This document shows, one piece after another, positions 35,055-43,791 of a DNA stretch of 64,000 bases; within the stretch, counting starts at the first letter, position 1; every line of letters starts with the position of its first letter. The translations under genes were made by a program, and so were the position numbers. Under the pieces are notes generated by a model that made no database searches, was not told the DNA's origin, and saw only the letters and a program-made list of their open reading frames with translations. Origin of the DNA: Chryseobacterium nepalense (GTDB lineage Bacteria > Bacteroidota > Bacteroidia > Flavobacteriales > Weeksellaceae); NCBI RefSeq assembly GCF_023195755.1, contig NZ_CP096203.1, positions 3,925,212 to 3,989,211 on the forward strand. Direction: 5' to 3'.

Positions 35055-35807
35055 ATGATATTATTAACTTTTAACGTCGTAAATATTGTAGCAAAATGTA
35101 AAGATGGCGCTGAAGTTTCCGATGAGGAAAGGCTGAAAATTTCAGAAAATAATACGAAAGCTATTTTAAGAATTTTAGATATACATGATATAAAGGCAAG
35201 CTTTTTTGTGGAAATTTCCTTAGCAGAAAAGCTGCAGAATTTACTAAAAGCAATTTCATCCCAAGGGCATGAAATTGCTTTTTACAATCAGAATTCAAGT
35301 CCTGAAGAAATAGAAGATACAAAAAGAATGACTCAGGATTTTTTGGAAAAGCAGATCAAGGGAATCCGCCAAAAGGACAATAAAATTTCTTATCAAAGGT
35401 TGAAATTGATGGAGTTCAGTTATATTTCAAATATTGATAATGCCGGTATACTTTTTCCTTTCAAAAGACTTAAAAGAGATACGGAGATTATTGAGCAGGA
35501 CGGATTGAGTATTGTTCCGGAGAGTATCTCACCTTACAGCCAGCTCCCATATAATGATTTTGTGTTTCAGGTTCTGCCGATGAAGTATTACCGGAATATG
35601 GTTTTTGAAACATTAAAGAATGATGACTTTGTGCTGATCTATTTAAATTCCTGGCAGTTTACCGATTTCGCAAGATATCATTTTGATGTTCCTTTTTACA
35701 GAAGGCTGAATTCTGGCAAAAAAATGGAGGACAAACTGGATAATCTCCTCAACTGGATCAACGAGAAAGAAATGGCTACTTCCCGTATGAAAGATTACAT
35801 TTTTTAA
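35055..35807 (+). CDS. NodB/polysaccharide-deacetylase-like protein lacking the catalytic Asp
   Basis: A 250-aa cytoplasmic-looking protein. The N-terminus MILLTFNVVNIV aligns with the MILLTFDxEE start of Bacteroidota NodB-type deacetylases, but the catalytic/metal Asp is Asn and the following acidic residues are lost. The middle keeps LDIHDIKASFFVEISLAEKL and AISSQGHEIAFYNQNS, where the second metal motif (normally S/T-H-x-x-x-H) has no His. It is probably a non-catalytic relative. The C-terminal DFVLIYLNSWQFTDF and FYRRLNSGKKMEDKLDNLL resemble the tail of such deacetylases. Convergent with a methyltransferase gene, 4 bp apart. Confidence 0.7.
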   Translation: MILLTFNVVNIVAKCKDGAEVSDEERLKISENNTKAILRILDIHDIKASFFVEISLAEKLQNLLKAISSQGHEIAFYNQNSSPEEIEDTKRMTQDFLEKQIKGIRQKDNKISYQRLKLMEFSYISNIDNAGILFPFKRLKRDTEIIEQDGLSIVPESISPYSQLPYNDFVFQVLPMKYYRNMVFETLKNDDFVLIYLNSWQFTDFARYHFDVPFYRRLNSGKKMEDKLDNLLNWINEKEMATSRMKDYIF

Positions 35808-35811
35808 AGTT

Positions 35812-36642
35812 CTATTCTTCGTTTTTACAAATGGCCAGAAGATCTGTAGAATATTGCATTTCTTTTTTAAATACAATATCTTCATAGGAATACTGCGATG
35901 CAAAATCAGCTGAAGTATTGTCCTCTGACCGGAGTGGATTTTTATTCCCAGTCCTGATTTTTCTTAAAAGCTCAAATATCTTTTTCTGAACATTTAAAAG
36001 GAAAACTCTCAATGAGTAAGGATAGATTGATAAAGTGGATGGAAGAACTGCTATTCGCTGTTTTTTTGTTCTTTTTATTTCTTCTAAAATTAAATCTGAA
36101 TCTGAACCTATTTTTAAAATTTCAACCTGTTTAAAATATTTTTTAAGCAATTTTTCCAGGCTTTCCGGTGTATATTCTTTCAGATGAAAAATATTCCAGG
36201 GTTGCTGAATATAGTTAAACAGCCTGTATTTTTTATCCGGAGTTGAAATAATCAGGATTCCGCCGGGATTTAAAAGCTGTTTTAGCGCAGAAGTATATTT
36301 TTTATCATCAGGAACATGTTCAATAACCTGAAAGGAAGTAATAACATCAAATTTTTCATTTCCTAATTCAGCAATTGTTTTGAAATTCAGATTGGGAGCT
36401 TTATATTCATTATTTGCAAAGTCTACCGCTTCCTTGCTGATATCAACACCAGTGACGCTTGCAGCAGTCAAAGAAAGCATGTGTGAACCATACCCCGAAC
36501 CGCATCCGTAGTCTAAGACTTTTTTGTCTTTTACAAGTTTTTTGGCGTATTCATAGGTTGCAATATGCATTAAGTGCAGATACAATTCAGATTTATTGGC
36601 AAATTGCTGATGTATGATATGTCTTTCTCCCGTATCTTTCAT
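35812..36642 (-). CDS. Class I SAM-dependent methyltransferase
   Basis: A 276-aa methyltransferase with motif I VLDYGCGSGYGSHMLSL, motif II VTGVDISKEAVDFA, motif IV FDVITSFQVIEHVPD and post-motif GGILIISTPDKKYR, typical of the UbiG/glycosyl-cluster type. The C-terminal 90 residues (KRTKKQRIAVLPSTLSIYP...) are basic and of unknown role. Near a NodB-like gene and a phosphoesterase, which hints at surface-glycan chemistry, but the substrate is unknown. Confidence 0.8.
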   Translation of the reverse strand: MKDTGERHIIHQQFANKSELYLHLMHIATYEYAKKLVKDKKVLDYGCGSGYGSHMLSLTAASVTGVDISKEAVDFANNEYKAPNLNFKTIAELGNEKFDVITSFQVIEHVPDDKKYTSALKQLLNPGGILIISTPDKKYRLFNYIQQPWNIFHLKEYTPESLEKLLKKYFKQVEILKIGSDSDLILEEIKRTKKQRIAVLPSTLSIYPYSLRVFLLNVQKKIFELLRKIRTGNKNPLRSEDNTSADFASQYSYEDIVFKKEMQYSTDLLAICKNEE

Positions 36643-36667
36643 TTTAATGTCTTAATTAGATGGATAA

Positions 36668-37873
36668 TTATGCCAGTTCGAAAAGCGTGATTTCGGGTAA
36701 AACACCCACTCTTCCCGGATAGGCCAATACTCCAAAACCTCTGTTTACATACAGCATTTTTCCTTCACTTTCATATAAATCTGCCCATTTCGGATATTTG
36801 TACTGTACCGGAGACCATTTGATATTTTTAAGGTCGAGCCCAAACTGCATTCCGTGCGTGTGTCCGGAAAGGGTCAGATGAATATTTCCCGGGTGTTTTT
36901 TTACGACATAATCGAAATGGGTAGGATCGTGGCTCATCAGAATTTTTGTAGCCGATTCCGGAACTCCTTTCAACGCATCATCAATTCTCCCGAATTGCGG
37001 AAAAGGTTTCAATCCCCAGTTTTCAACCCCCAGAATGTATAGCTTTTCACCGTTTTTCTCAATAATGCGGTGCTCATTCCGAAGCATATCAAAACCAGCC
37101 TGTCTCTCATAATCAATCAATGTATCAAGGTTTTTTCTCTTTTCATCCGGTGAGTTCCATTGTATATAATCGCCATAATCATGATTGCCAAGAACGGCAA
37201 ATTTGCCATCTTTTGCTTTAATCTTTGAAAACAACGGGATAAATGGCTTAAATTCTTCAGCCACATTATTCACCATATCTCCTGTGAATAGTACAAGATC
37301 AGGATTTTGTTCATTGATAAGGTTGATGGCATGTTCCAGCTTGGAAGGATCCGAAAAACTTCCGCTGTGTACGTCCGAAATCTGTACAATTTTATATCCT
37401 TTGAAACTTTTCGGAAGATTGGCAAAATTAATCCTTACTCTTCTTACTTTATGACGGTACTTCCCAAAGGTGATTCCATCAATAAAAAGAGCGGAAAGTA
37501 CACCTCCGAGTCCTAATCCTACGATGCTTAAAAATTTTCTTCTTTCAGGAAAGAAATTCTCTGAAGATCCTGCCAGTCCGATCAGGTAGCCTCCGGTTCT
37601 CAGGATATCATCAATTAAAAGAAATAAAACGACAAAAATTTTAGGCAGAATAAAGATCAAAAATAGTGATATCATGATCTGGGCCCTCATCATACTTCTG
37701 TCGGCTCTGCTGAAGTTAGAAATTTCGTATGCGAAAAAACCGTATACTACTAGGGTAATAACCCAATAGCCGATCCTGATCCAGGAATTATCCGTAAGGG
37801 TTCTGATCGCCTGATAAATGTATGCTTCCAGCAGGAGGAAGACGGCAGCAATAATTAAAAAGTTTCTTTGCAT
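36668..37873 (-). CDS. Membrane-anchored metallophosphoesterase (YaeI-like)
   Basis: A 401-aa protein with three or four N-terminal membrane helices (about 1-130) and a calcineurin-like phosphoesterase domain: IVQISDVHSGSFSD (about 160), LVLFTGDMVNN, FAVLGNHDYGDY, ILMSHDPTHFDY and LTLSGHTHGMQFG, giving all five metal-binding blocks. YaeI-type enzymes hydrolyse lipid-linked phosphates such as UDP-glucosamine lipids; the true substrate here is unknown. Starts 64 bp after the KAS III stop with a terminator between. Confidence 0.88.
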   Translation of the reverse strand: MQRNFLIIAAVFLLLEAYIYQAIRTLTDNSWIRIGYWVITLVVYGFFAYEISNFSRADRSMMRAQIMISLFLIFILPKIFVVLFLLIDDILRTGGYLIGLAGSSENFFPERRKFLSIVGLGLGGVLSALFIDGITFGKYRHKVRRVRINFANLPKSFKGYKIVQISDVHSGSFSDPSKLEHAINLINEQNPDLVLFTGDMVNNVAEEFKPFIPLFSKIKAKDGKFAVLGNHDYGDYIQWNSPDEKRKNLDTLIDYERQAGFDMLRNEHRIIEKNGEKLYILGVENWGLKPFPQFGRIDDALKGVPESATKILMSHDPTHFDYVVKKHPGNIHLTLSGHTHGMQFGLDLKNIKWSPVQYKYPKWADLYESEGKMLYVNRGFGVLAYPGRVGVLPEITLFELA

Positions 37874-37881
37874 AATCGTTT

Positions 37882-37918
37882 AAAAAAAGCACAAAGAATA
37901 ATTTCCCTGTGCTTTTTG
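37882..37918 (-). terminator. Terminator after the KAS III gene
   Basis: On the minus strand AAAAAGCACA...TGTGCTTTTTTT, 20 bp after the KAS III stop. The opposite strand also has a T-run, but no gene there needs it. Confidence 0.75.
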
Positions 37919-37937
37919 TTATTTTAATTAAATATTA

Positions 37938-39005
37938 TTAAGGAAATCTGTAAACGATAGCATTGATATTCATTCCGGCACCTACCGAAGTCATCACAAT
38001 GTTACCTTTATCTTTAAACGATTGACCTTCCATTTTTCCTTTAATTATTAAATCAAACATGGTAGGAATGGTTGCCACAGAAGAATTTCCGAATTCCTGA
38101 ATCGTCATTGGTGAAATAGAATGATCATAATCTTTCACATTATAAAGCTTGTGAAGTCTTTCGATCATGGCATAATCCATCTTGGCATTAGCCTGGTGAA
38201 TCAGAATTTTATTGATGTCTTCTATAGAAAGTCCCGCGTCTTCAATAGTTTCTTTTATTGCTGCAGGAACGTTTTTCAGGGCATATTCGTAAATTTTTCT
38301 TCCCTGCATTCTTACAAAAATACGCGTCTGGTCAGATTCTTTATTAATGGAAGGGCCATTTGCTAAATAATCCAGTTCCGGGCCGTTGTCACAAATGGTG
38401 TTGTGGGCAATGATTCCTACATTTTCATCGTCTGTTGCTTTTACAACAACAGCACCTGCTCCATCTGCAAAAATCATTCTGTTTCTGTCGTGAGGATCAG
38501 TTACCCTGCTTAATGTTTCTGCGCCGATTACAAGAATGGTTTTAGCTACTTTAGCTTTAATTAAGTTGTCGGCCAAAATCATCGCTTCCACCCATCCCGG
38601 ACACCCGAAAAGCATATCATATGTTACACATTTTCTGTTTTTAATGCCGAGCTTATTCTTTACTCTTGCCGCCATGGTTGGCATGAAATCCGCATATCCG
38701 TGTACCGTGACTTCTCCGAAATTGCTGGCATAAATAATATAATCAAGTTCTTCCTGATCTATTTTCGCGTCTTCAATCGCAATTTTGGCAGCCTCGTACC
38801 CGATTTGTGAATTGGATAGATCTTCTTCTATGAATCTTCTGTTCTCAATTTCTGTAATTTCTACAAATTTTGCAATCGTTTCTTCAGCAGGTTTATCAAT
38901 TTTCACCCCGTCTTCTGAATAAAAATCTGAACCTAAGAAATAGTCTCTCCCGATAATTCTGCCGGGAAGGTAAGATCCAGAACCAATTATGATCGTATTC
39001 GGCAT
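37938..39005 (-). CDS. Beta-ketoacyl-ACP synthase III family protein
   Basis: A 355-aa thiolase-fold enzyme of the FabH type. Catalytic Cys in LFGCPGWVEAMILAD (about residue 129), His in ILIHQANAKMDYAM (about 274) and Asn in EFGNSSVATIPTM (about 306). It starts fatty-acid (or a secondary lipid such as aryl polyene/flexirubin) synthesis by condensing an acyl-CoA with malonyl-ACP. The longer length (355 against about 320 aa) and the DPHDRNRMIFADGAGAVVV block separate it from canonical FabH, so the housekeeping role is not certain. Monocistronic. Confidence 0.85.
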   Translation of the reverse strand: MPNTIIIGSGSYLPGRIIGRDYFLGSDFYSEDGVKIDKPAEETIAKFVEITEIENRRFIEEDLSNSQIGYEAAKIAIEDAKIDQEELDYIIYASNFGEVTVHGYADFMPTMAARVKNKLGIKNRKCVTYDMLFGCPGWVEAMILADNLIKAKVAKTILVIGAETLSRVTDPHDRNRMIFADGAGAVVVKATDDENVGIIAHNTICDNGPELDYLANGPSINKESDQTRIFVRMQGRKIYEYALKNVPAAIKETIEDAGLSIEDINKILIHQANAKMDYAMIERLHKLYNVKDYDHSISPMTIQEFGNSSVATIPTMFDLIIKGKMEGQSFKDKGNIVMTSVGAGMNINAIVYRFP

Positions 39006-39106
39006 TCGTTTAAATGATTTTTTAAAGATGCAAAGTTAATAATTAATATTAATAACAGAGAATTAAAAATATTATTAAATTTGCAAAAATTGTACTTTAC
39101 AATCAT

Positions 39107-39676
39107 ATGAAAAATAATGCATCCTTAAAAGGCTTACTTATTGCAATTGCGGCATTTATCTTTGCCTTTGGGATTTACTTTCTCTTTCTGGCCAAAAGGA
39201 ATTATTATGTAGTGGACAATCCTACGGCAAATACATTCTATTATAAAATAAACAACGGTTCAGAAGGAACTATCGCAGGAGGGCAGACCGTTCACGTTGA
39301 CCTTAATAAAGGGAAAAATTCCATTAAAGTGTTTGACCAGAATAAAAAATTGTTGTTTGATTCTGCTTTCGAAGTTAATAAAATAAGAGGGCTTATTAAT
39401 ATTGCACATCAGGATTATTATATCAATGAGCAGTATTATGGCTACAATCTTAAGAAAGATTCACTACTTTTGGCATTGGATAAAACCATAATCGACGGAA
39501 AAGCCTATTTTGGAGGAGCAAGACGCTTCAACAAACTGTTTACCGACGATTTTTACTATAACGTAGATGAGGATTATGATAAAGTAATCAAAAACGTTCA
39601 GAAGGTAGAGTCAAGATCAAAGATCTTCAGAAAACAGGATTACCTTAATTATTATAAAGAATATTACAAGTTTTAA
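39107..39676 (+). CDS. Membrane-anchored hypothetical protein upstream of ubiE
   Basis: A 189-aa protein with one N-terminal helix (LLIAIAAFIFAFGIYFLFLA) and a periplasmic beta-rich part (YYVVDNPTANTFYYKINNG, GGQTVHVDLNKGKNSIKVFD) plus a charged tail with RRFNKLFTDDFYYNVDEDYD. The GxxTVxVxLxxGKxSxKVFD stretch resembles a carboxypeptidase-regulatory/PEGA-like strand pattern. It starts after a TAAATTTG -7-like element and ends 3 bp before ubiE, so it is in the ubiE-porT operon. Function unknown. Confidence 0.7.
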   Translation: MKNNASLKGLLIAIAAFIFAFGIYFLFLAKRNYYVVDNPTANTFYYKINNGSEGTIAGGQTVHVDLNKGKNSIKVFDQNKKLLFDSAFEVNKIRGLINIAHQDYYINEQYYGYNLKKDSLLLALDKTIIDGKAYFGGARRFNKLFTDDFYYNVDEDYDKVIKNVQKVESRSKIFRKQDYLNYYKEYYKF

Positions 39677-39679
39677 GTT

Positions 39680-40411
39680 TTGACAAAAGATATTACCAAA
39701 ATTACGCCCTACAACTCTGAAGCTACTAAAAAAAGCCAGGTAGAGGATATGTTCGACAATATTGCACCGAAGTATGATCTGCTCAATCATGTGCTGTCCA
39801 TGAAAATTGATGTTTTATGGAGAAATACTTTAGTGAGCTGGATGAAAAAAGACAGCCCGCAGGAAGTGCTGGATGTCGCTACCGGCACGGGAGATCTGGC
39901 CATTGCTGTTGAAAAAGGCACAGGCTCAAAAGTGATCGGATTGGATTTATCGCAACAAATGTTAAATGTTGGCGTTATTAAAATAAAAAAACTTAAATTA
40001 GACGGCAAAATTTCCATGCAAAAAGGAGATGCGGAAAACTTACCTTTCGAGGATAACAGATTTGATGCGGTATCCGTTGCGTTTGGAGTGAGGAATTTTG
40101 AAAACCTTACCAAAGGTTTGGCAGAGTTGAGAAGAGTTGTTAAAGATAACAAGAGTGTTTATATACTGGAGTTTTCAAAGGTTGAGGGTTTCATGGCGCC
40201 ATTCTATATGTTTTATTTTAAAAATATATTACCTGCTATTGGCAGACTGGTTTCCAAGGATAATAGGGCATACACATACCTTCCGGATTCTGTAAATGCT
40301 TTTCCTTTCGGGGAAAAGATGAGACAAATTCTTTTAGATACAGGATTTAAAAAAGTTGAATATAAAAAACTAAGTTTAGGTATAGCCACAATTTATAAAG
40401 CAACAAAGTAA
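39680..40411 (+). CDS. ubiE: Demethylmenaquinone methyltransferase
   Basis: Last step of menaquinone synthesis (243 aa): VEDMFDNIAPKYDLLNHVLS and MKIDVLWR at the N-terminus, VLDVATGTGDLAIAVE for SAM, DAENLPFEDNRFDAVSVAFG and RNFENLTKGLAELRRV, the UbiE/MenG signatures. The start is TTG at 39680; the first in-frame ATG falls inside the conserved MFDxIAxxYD block and is too late. It lies between a membrane protein gene and porT with 3-bp gaps on both sides. Confidence 0.93.
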   Translation: MTKDITKITPYNSEATKKSQVEDMFDNIAPKYDLLNHVLSMKIDVLWRNTLVSWMKKDSPQEVLDVATGTGDLAIAVEKGTGSKVIGLDLSQQMLNVGVIKIKKLKLDGKISMQKGDAENLPFEDNRFDAVSVAFGVRNFENLTKGLAELRRVVKDNKSVYILEFSKVEGFMAPFYMFYFKNILPAIGRLVSKDNRAYTYLPDSVNAFPFGEKMRQILLDTGFKKVEYKKLSLGIATIYKATK

Positions 40412-40414
40412 CCT

Positions 40415-41197
40415 ATGAATAAATTTTTATTAAAAGCACTGGTTTTAGCCTCAGTAAATGTTGCGTTGTTAGCAAACGCGCAATTCAGAACCCGAAACAG
40501 AATGGATAAGTTGGAAGACTTTGATGAGCAAAAGTTCAGCTGGGGTTTTTATCTGAATGGTAACAGACTAGACTACCGTATCGTTCTGAATCCAAGATAT
40601 GGCTCAAGTAATAACCAGAATCTTGTTACCTCTAAAGAGAGTTACAGTTTTGGTGCCGGATTAATTGCAAAATGGAGACTGAACGATTATTTGGATTTAA
40701 GATTAGAACCAGGGTTACAATTCGGTCAGAGACAATTAACTTTCAATACGCAGTCTAACGATCAGTATGCAGCGGGTACTTTGACAAACGATCCTTTTAT
40801 TCCTATTCCTTTGGCTGAAAAAGACAGAGTAAGAGAAATTAAAACAACTTTGGTTGACGTTCCTGTGTTGCTGGAATTCCATGGACAGAGATGGTACAAT
40901 TCAAGACCATATGTTGCAGCAGGGGTTAATTATATTGTTAATCTACAGTCAAATTCAGACTCTACTGATGATAACCTACAGCAGGTTTTCAGATCTACAA
41001 CACACAATTTTGCATGGTCTGCAGAAATGGGCATCCAGTTTTACTTTAATAAATTTAAGCTTACACCAGCAATCAGAGGAACATTCATTATGAATAACGA
41101 GATTGTGGCAGATAATGCGACAACACCTCCGTACTGGACTGCAGCAATGTCTACCTTACAGACAAGAGCTGTTTTCTTCGTACTGAAATTTGAATAA
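40415..41197 (+). CDS. porT: Type IX secretion protein PorT (SprT)
   Basis: A 260-aa outer membrane beta-barrel protein with signal peptide (LLKALVLASVNVALLANAQ). Alternating strands such as SYSFGAGLIAKWRLNDYLDL, RLEPGLQFGQRQLTF and RAVFFVLKFE at the end fit the PorT family, needed for the type IX secretion system and gliding in Bacteroidota. The position directly after ubiE is the known arrangement of sprT/porT in flavobacteria. Ends at a terminator. Confidence 0.88.
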   Translation: MNKFLLKALVLASVNVALLANAQFRTRNRMDKLEDFDEQKFSWGFYLNGNRLDYRIVLNPRYGSSNNQNLVTSKESYSFGAGLIAKWRLNDYLDLRLEPGLQFGQRQLTFNTQSNDQYAAGTLTNDPFIPIPLAEKDRVREIKTTLVDVPVLLEFHGQRWYNSRPYVAAGVNYIVNLQSNSDSTDDNLQQVFRSTTHNFAWSAEMGIQFYFNKFKLTPAIRGTFIMNNEIVADNATTPPYWTAAMSTLQTRAVFFVLKFE

Positions 41198-41216
41198 GAA
41201 AATAGAATAAGAGATA

Positions 41217-41245
41217 AAAAGGAGGCGCATTTGTGCCTCCTTTTA
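41217..41245 (+). terminator. porT terminator
   Basis: AAAAGGAGGC - GCATTTGT - GCCTCCTTTT: perfect 10-bp stem and T-tail after porT. Confidence 0.9.
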
Positions 41246-41276
41246 TGTTTGAAATCAAAATATAAAGACTTTTATT

Positions 41277-41306
41277 TTTGTTAGTGTTAATATTTTGTTA
41301 TTTTTG
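41277..41306 (+). promoter_or_regulatory. Promoter of the coiled-coil/zapA operon
   Basis: TTTG (41277-41280), 18 bp, TATTTTTG (41299-41306). The ATG is 28 bp downstream. Confidence 0.6.
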
Positions 41307-41334
41307 CTACTAGTTAGAATATACAAAACCTGAA

Positions 41335-41637
41335 ATGCTTCAAGATTTAGAAAACAATTTTTCAGAATTAGAGAAAAAGATTTTGCTATTACAAAAGAAT
41401 TACAAAAGTCTTACTGAAAAATTCTCGGAATTAAGCATGGAGCATGAAGACCTGAAAAAAAGGTATGATGAAGAAAGGAAAAAAAATCAGGTATTAGCAG
41501 AAGAACAAAAAAATATAAAACTTTATTCAGCAATATCAGGAAATCCTGAACACAACAGATTGATGAAAAATCACATCAACAGGTTGGTGAAAGAAATAGA
41601 TTTCTGTATTGCACAGCTTCAAAACAGTGGATTATAA
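41335..41637 (+). CDS. Small coiled-coil protein upstream of zapA
   Basis: A 100-aa protein that is almost entirely one coiled coil (about residues 1-65: LENNFSELEKKILLLQKNYK and following heptads), with a C-terminal NRLMKNHINRLVKEIDFCIAQL helix. Its stop overlaps the zapA ATG by one base. In proteobacteria ZapA works with the coiled-coil protein ZapB at the division ring, so a ZapB-like role is an attractive inference, but the sequence itself only shows a coiled coil. Confidence 0.8.
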   Translation: MLQDLENNFSELEKKILLLQKNYKSLTEKFSELSMEHEDLKKRYDEERKKNQVLAEEQKNIKLYSAISGNPEHNRLMKNHINRLVKEIDFCIAQLQNSGL

Positions 41638-41924
41638 TGGAAGTAAGAAGAATAACCATTAATATTGCAGGAAGAGTATATCCGCTGAACGTACCCGCAG
41701 CTGAAGAAGAAACGTTGCGCAAAGTTGGGAAGCAGATTGAAAATATGATTAAAGATTTTGAACAGAATTTCGATGTGAGAGACAAACAGGATGCTTTGGC
41801 AATGTGTGCCCTGAAATTAGGAACCAATGCGGAAGTAGTGTCTATGAACTACGAAAAAACAATACAATCTACCAACGAAAGATTAACAAACATTAATCAA
41901 TCGTTGAATGAAACAGGGAAATAG
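41637..41924 (+). CDS. zapA: Cell division protein ZapA
   Basis: A 95-aa FtsZ-ring-associated protein: VRRITINIAGRVYPLNVPA at the N-terminus (beta strands), EEETLRKVGKQIENMIKDFE and DKQDALAMCALKLGTNAE, the ZapA domain pattern, ending in a coiled coil. It promotes FtsZ bundling. It overlaps the coiled-coil gene and is followed by a 6S-like RNA, which in many bacteria also sits next to zapA. Confidence 0.9.
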   Translation: MEVRRITINIAGRVYPLNVPAAEEETLRKVGKQIENMIKDFEQNFDVRDKQDALAMCALKLGTNAEVVSMNYEKTIQSTNERLTNINQSLNETGK

Positions 41925-41942
41925 ATTTTTTTTCCCGGAAAG

Positions 41943-42116
41943 TGCTGCCTACAATAATTCTAACACATTAAAGGTAAACTCAACGCTAAACAATTACCGA
42001 ACAAATGTCCATTGAATGGCGTGCCGGTTCGTCCGGATTACAGACAGTGGAAATCAGTTCAAATCGTGTTGATTAGGAGTTTACTCTCAATCTCTGGATT
42101 ATTGTGGGCTTTTTTT
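41943..42116 (+). ncRNA. ssrS: 6S RNA (6S-Flavo-like)
   Basis: A 222-bp gap between zapA and rny holds a rod-like RNA. Terminal stem GCCTACAATAATTC (41947-41960) with GGATTATTGTGGGC (42096-42109), 14 pairs; second stem GTAAACTC with GAGTTTAC; a weakly paired central region; an inner stem ATGTCCATTG with CAGTGGAAAT; and an apical CCGG-TTCGT-CCGG hairpin. A T7 run follows the terminal stem. A closed rod with a central bubble is the 6S architecture that mimics an open promoter and sequesters RNA polymerase, and zapA adjacency is the common location of 6S RNA. The 5' end is approximate. Confidence 0.72.
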
Positions 42117-42146
42117 ATGTAATACAATTAAAACTCAATATACATT

Positions 42147-43712
42147 ATGATAGAAGTTATAGTCGGCGTTGTTTGTTTAGTAATCGGAGCGGCAGTAGGA
42201 GTGTTTTTCTCCAAAAGTTCACTCAATACTAAAGCAAAATTTATTATAGATGATGCAAAGAAAAATGCCGAAAACCTTATAGAAAAAGCCAACGTACAGG
42301 CCGAGTCCATAAAGAAAGAAAAAAACCTTCAGGCAAAAGAAAAATTCCTGGAGCTGAAATCACAGCATGATGCTGATATTCAGGTAAGAGAAAAGAAAAT
42401 GCAGGAGGTTGAAAAAAGGATTAAGGATAAGGAACACAAACTGAACGATGAACTTAGCAAGGCCGGAAAACTGGAAAAGGACCTCGATAAACAAATCGCG
42501 GATTATGCCAAGAAAAACGAAATTTTAGATAGGAAACAGCAGGAACTTGATCTTGCAACCGCTAAAAAAGTTGAAATTCTTGAAAAAATTTCCAACTATA
42601 CGGCAGAAGAAGCAAGAGCAGAATTGGTGGAAACTATGAAAGCAGAAGCCAAAACAAGAGCTCAGGCACACGTGCAGAGCATCATGGAAGAAGCTCAGCT
42701 TAATGCTAAAAGTGAAGCAAGAAAAATCGTAATCCAAACGATTCAGAGAATCGGAACTGAGCAGGCCATTGAAAATTCCGTATCGGTATTCAATATTGAA
42801 TCAGATGAAGTAAAAGGTAGAATCATCGGTAGAGAAGGAAGAAATATCCGTGCTTTGGAAGCGGTAACAGGAGTGGAAATTATTGTAGACGATACTCCTG
42901 AAGCAATTCTTCTTTCATGTTTCGATCCGGTTAGAAGAGAAATCGCCAGATTATCCCTTCACCGATTGGTAACAGACGGTAGAATTCACCCTGCGAGAAT
43001 TGAAGAAGTGGTAGAGAAAACCAGAAAACAGATTGAAGAAGAAATCATTGAAGTGGGAAAAAGAACGATCATTGATTTAGGAATCCACGGATTACATCCT
43101 GAACTGATCAAAATCGTTGGTAGAATGAAATACCGTTCTTCTTACGGTCAAAACTTACTGCAACACTCAAGAGAAGTGGCAAACATTGCCGCAACCATGG
43201 CTGCTGAATTAGGATTAAATGTGAAACTAGCAAAAAGAGCAGGTCTGTTACACGATATCGGTAAAGTTCCTGAACAGGAATCTGAACTTCCTCACGCTTT
43301 ACTAGGAATGCAGTGGGCTGAAAAATACGGCGAAAATGCAGAAGTGGTAAACGCTATCGGTGCTCACCACGATGAAGTGGAAATGACATCGTTATTGTCC
43401 CCGATTATCCAGGTTGCAGATGCGATCTCAGGAGCAAGACCGGGAGCAAGAAGACAGGTGTTGGAATCCTACATTCAGAGATTGAAAGATCTTGAATCTG
43501 CAGCGTTAAGTTTTGATGGGGTTTCATCAGCGTATGCAATTCAGGCGGGTAGAGAACTAAGAGTAATGGTAGAAAGCGGCAAAGTGAATGACGAAGTCGC
43601 TTCCCAGCTGTCTTATGATATTTCAGAAAAAATCCAAAACGAGCTTACATATCCTGGACAGGTAAAAGTAACCGTAATCAGGGAAACAAGAGCTGTAAAT
43701 ATTGCGAGATAA
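42147..43712 (+). CDS. rny: Ribonuclease Y
   Basis: Membrane-anchored endoribonuclease (521 aa) that starts mRNA decay. It has an N-terminal helix ([18 protein letters not shown]), a long coiled coil (about 30-200), a KH domain with [26 protein letters not shown], and an HD domain with [28 protein letters not shown] and [10 protein letters not shown]. Length and order are those of RNase Y. It lies 31 bp after the 6S-like RNA, whose T-run separates them. Confidence 0.96.
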   Translation: MIEVIVGVVCLVIGAAVGVFFSKSSLNTKAKFIIDDAKKNAENLIEKANVQAESIKKEKNLQAKEKFLELKSQHDADIQVREKKMQEVEKRIKDKEHKLNDELSKAGKLEKDLDKQIADYAKKNEILDRKQQELDLATAKKVEILEKISNYTAEEARAELVETMKAEAKTRAQAHVQSIMEEAQLNAKSEARKIVIQTIQRIGTEQAIENSVSVFNIESDEVKGRIIGREGRNIRALEAVTGVEIIVDDTPEAILLSCFDPVRREIARLSLHRLVTDGRIHPARIEEVVEKTRKQIEEEIIEVGKRTIIDLGIHGLHPELIKIVGRMKYRSSYGQNLLQHSREVANIAATMAAELGLNVKLAKRAGLLHDIGKVPEQESELPHALLGMQWAEKYGENAEVVNAIGAHHDEVEMTSLLSPIIQVADAISGARPGARRQVLESYIQRLKDLESAALSFDGVSSAYAIQAGRELRVMVESGKVNDEVASQLSYDISEKIQNELTYPGQVKVTVIRETRAVNIAR

Positions 43713-43734
43713 TCGATATTCAAAGATATTTCAT

Positions 43735-43770
43735 AAAAACCTTTCAAGAAATTGAAAGGTTTTTTATTTT
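43735..43770 (+). terminator. rny terminator
   Basis: AAAAACCTTTCAA - GAAA - TTGAAAGGTTTTT with T-tail, 23 bp after rny. Confidence 0.9.
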
Positions 43771-43791
43771 TAGCAAAATTAAAACTCCGAG

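Noticed and set aside
42040..42070. TTCAAATC resembling a tRNA T-loop
   Set aside because: No acceptor or anticodon stems can be drawn; the sequence belongs to the 6S-like RNA.
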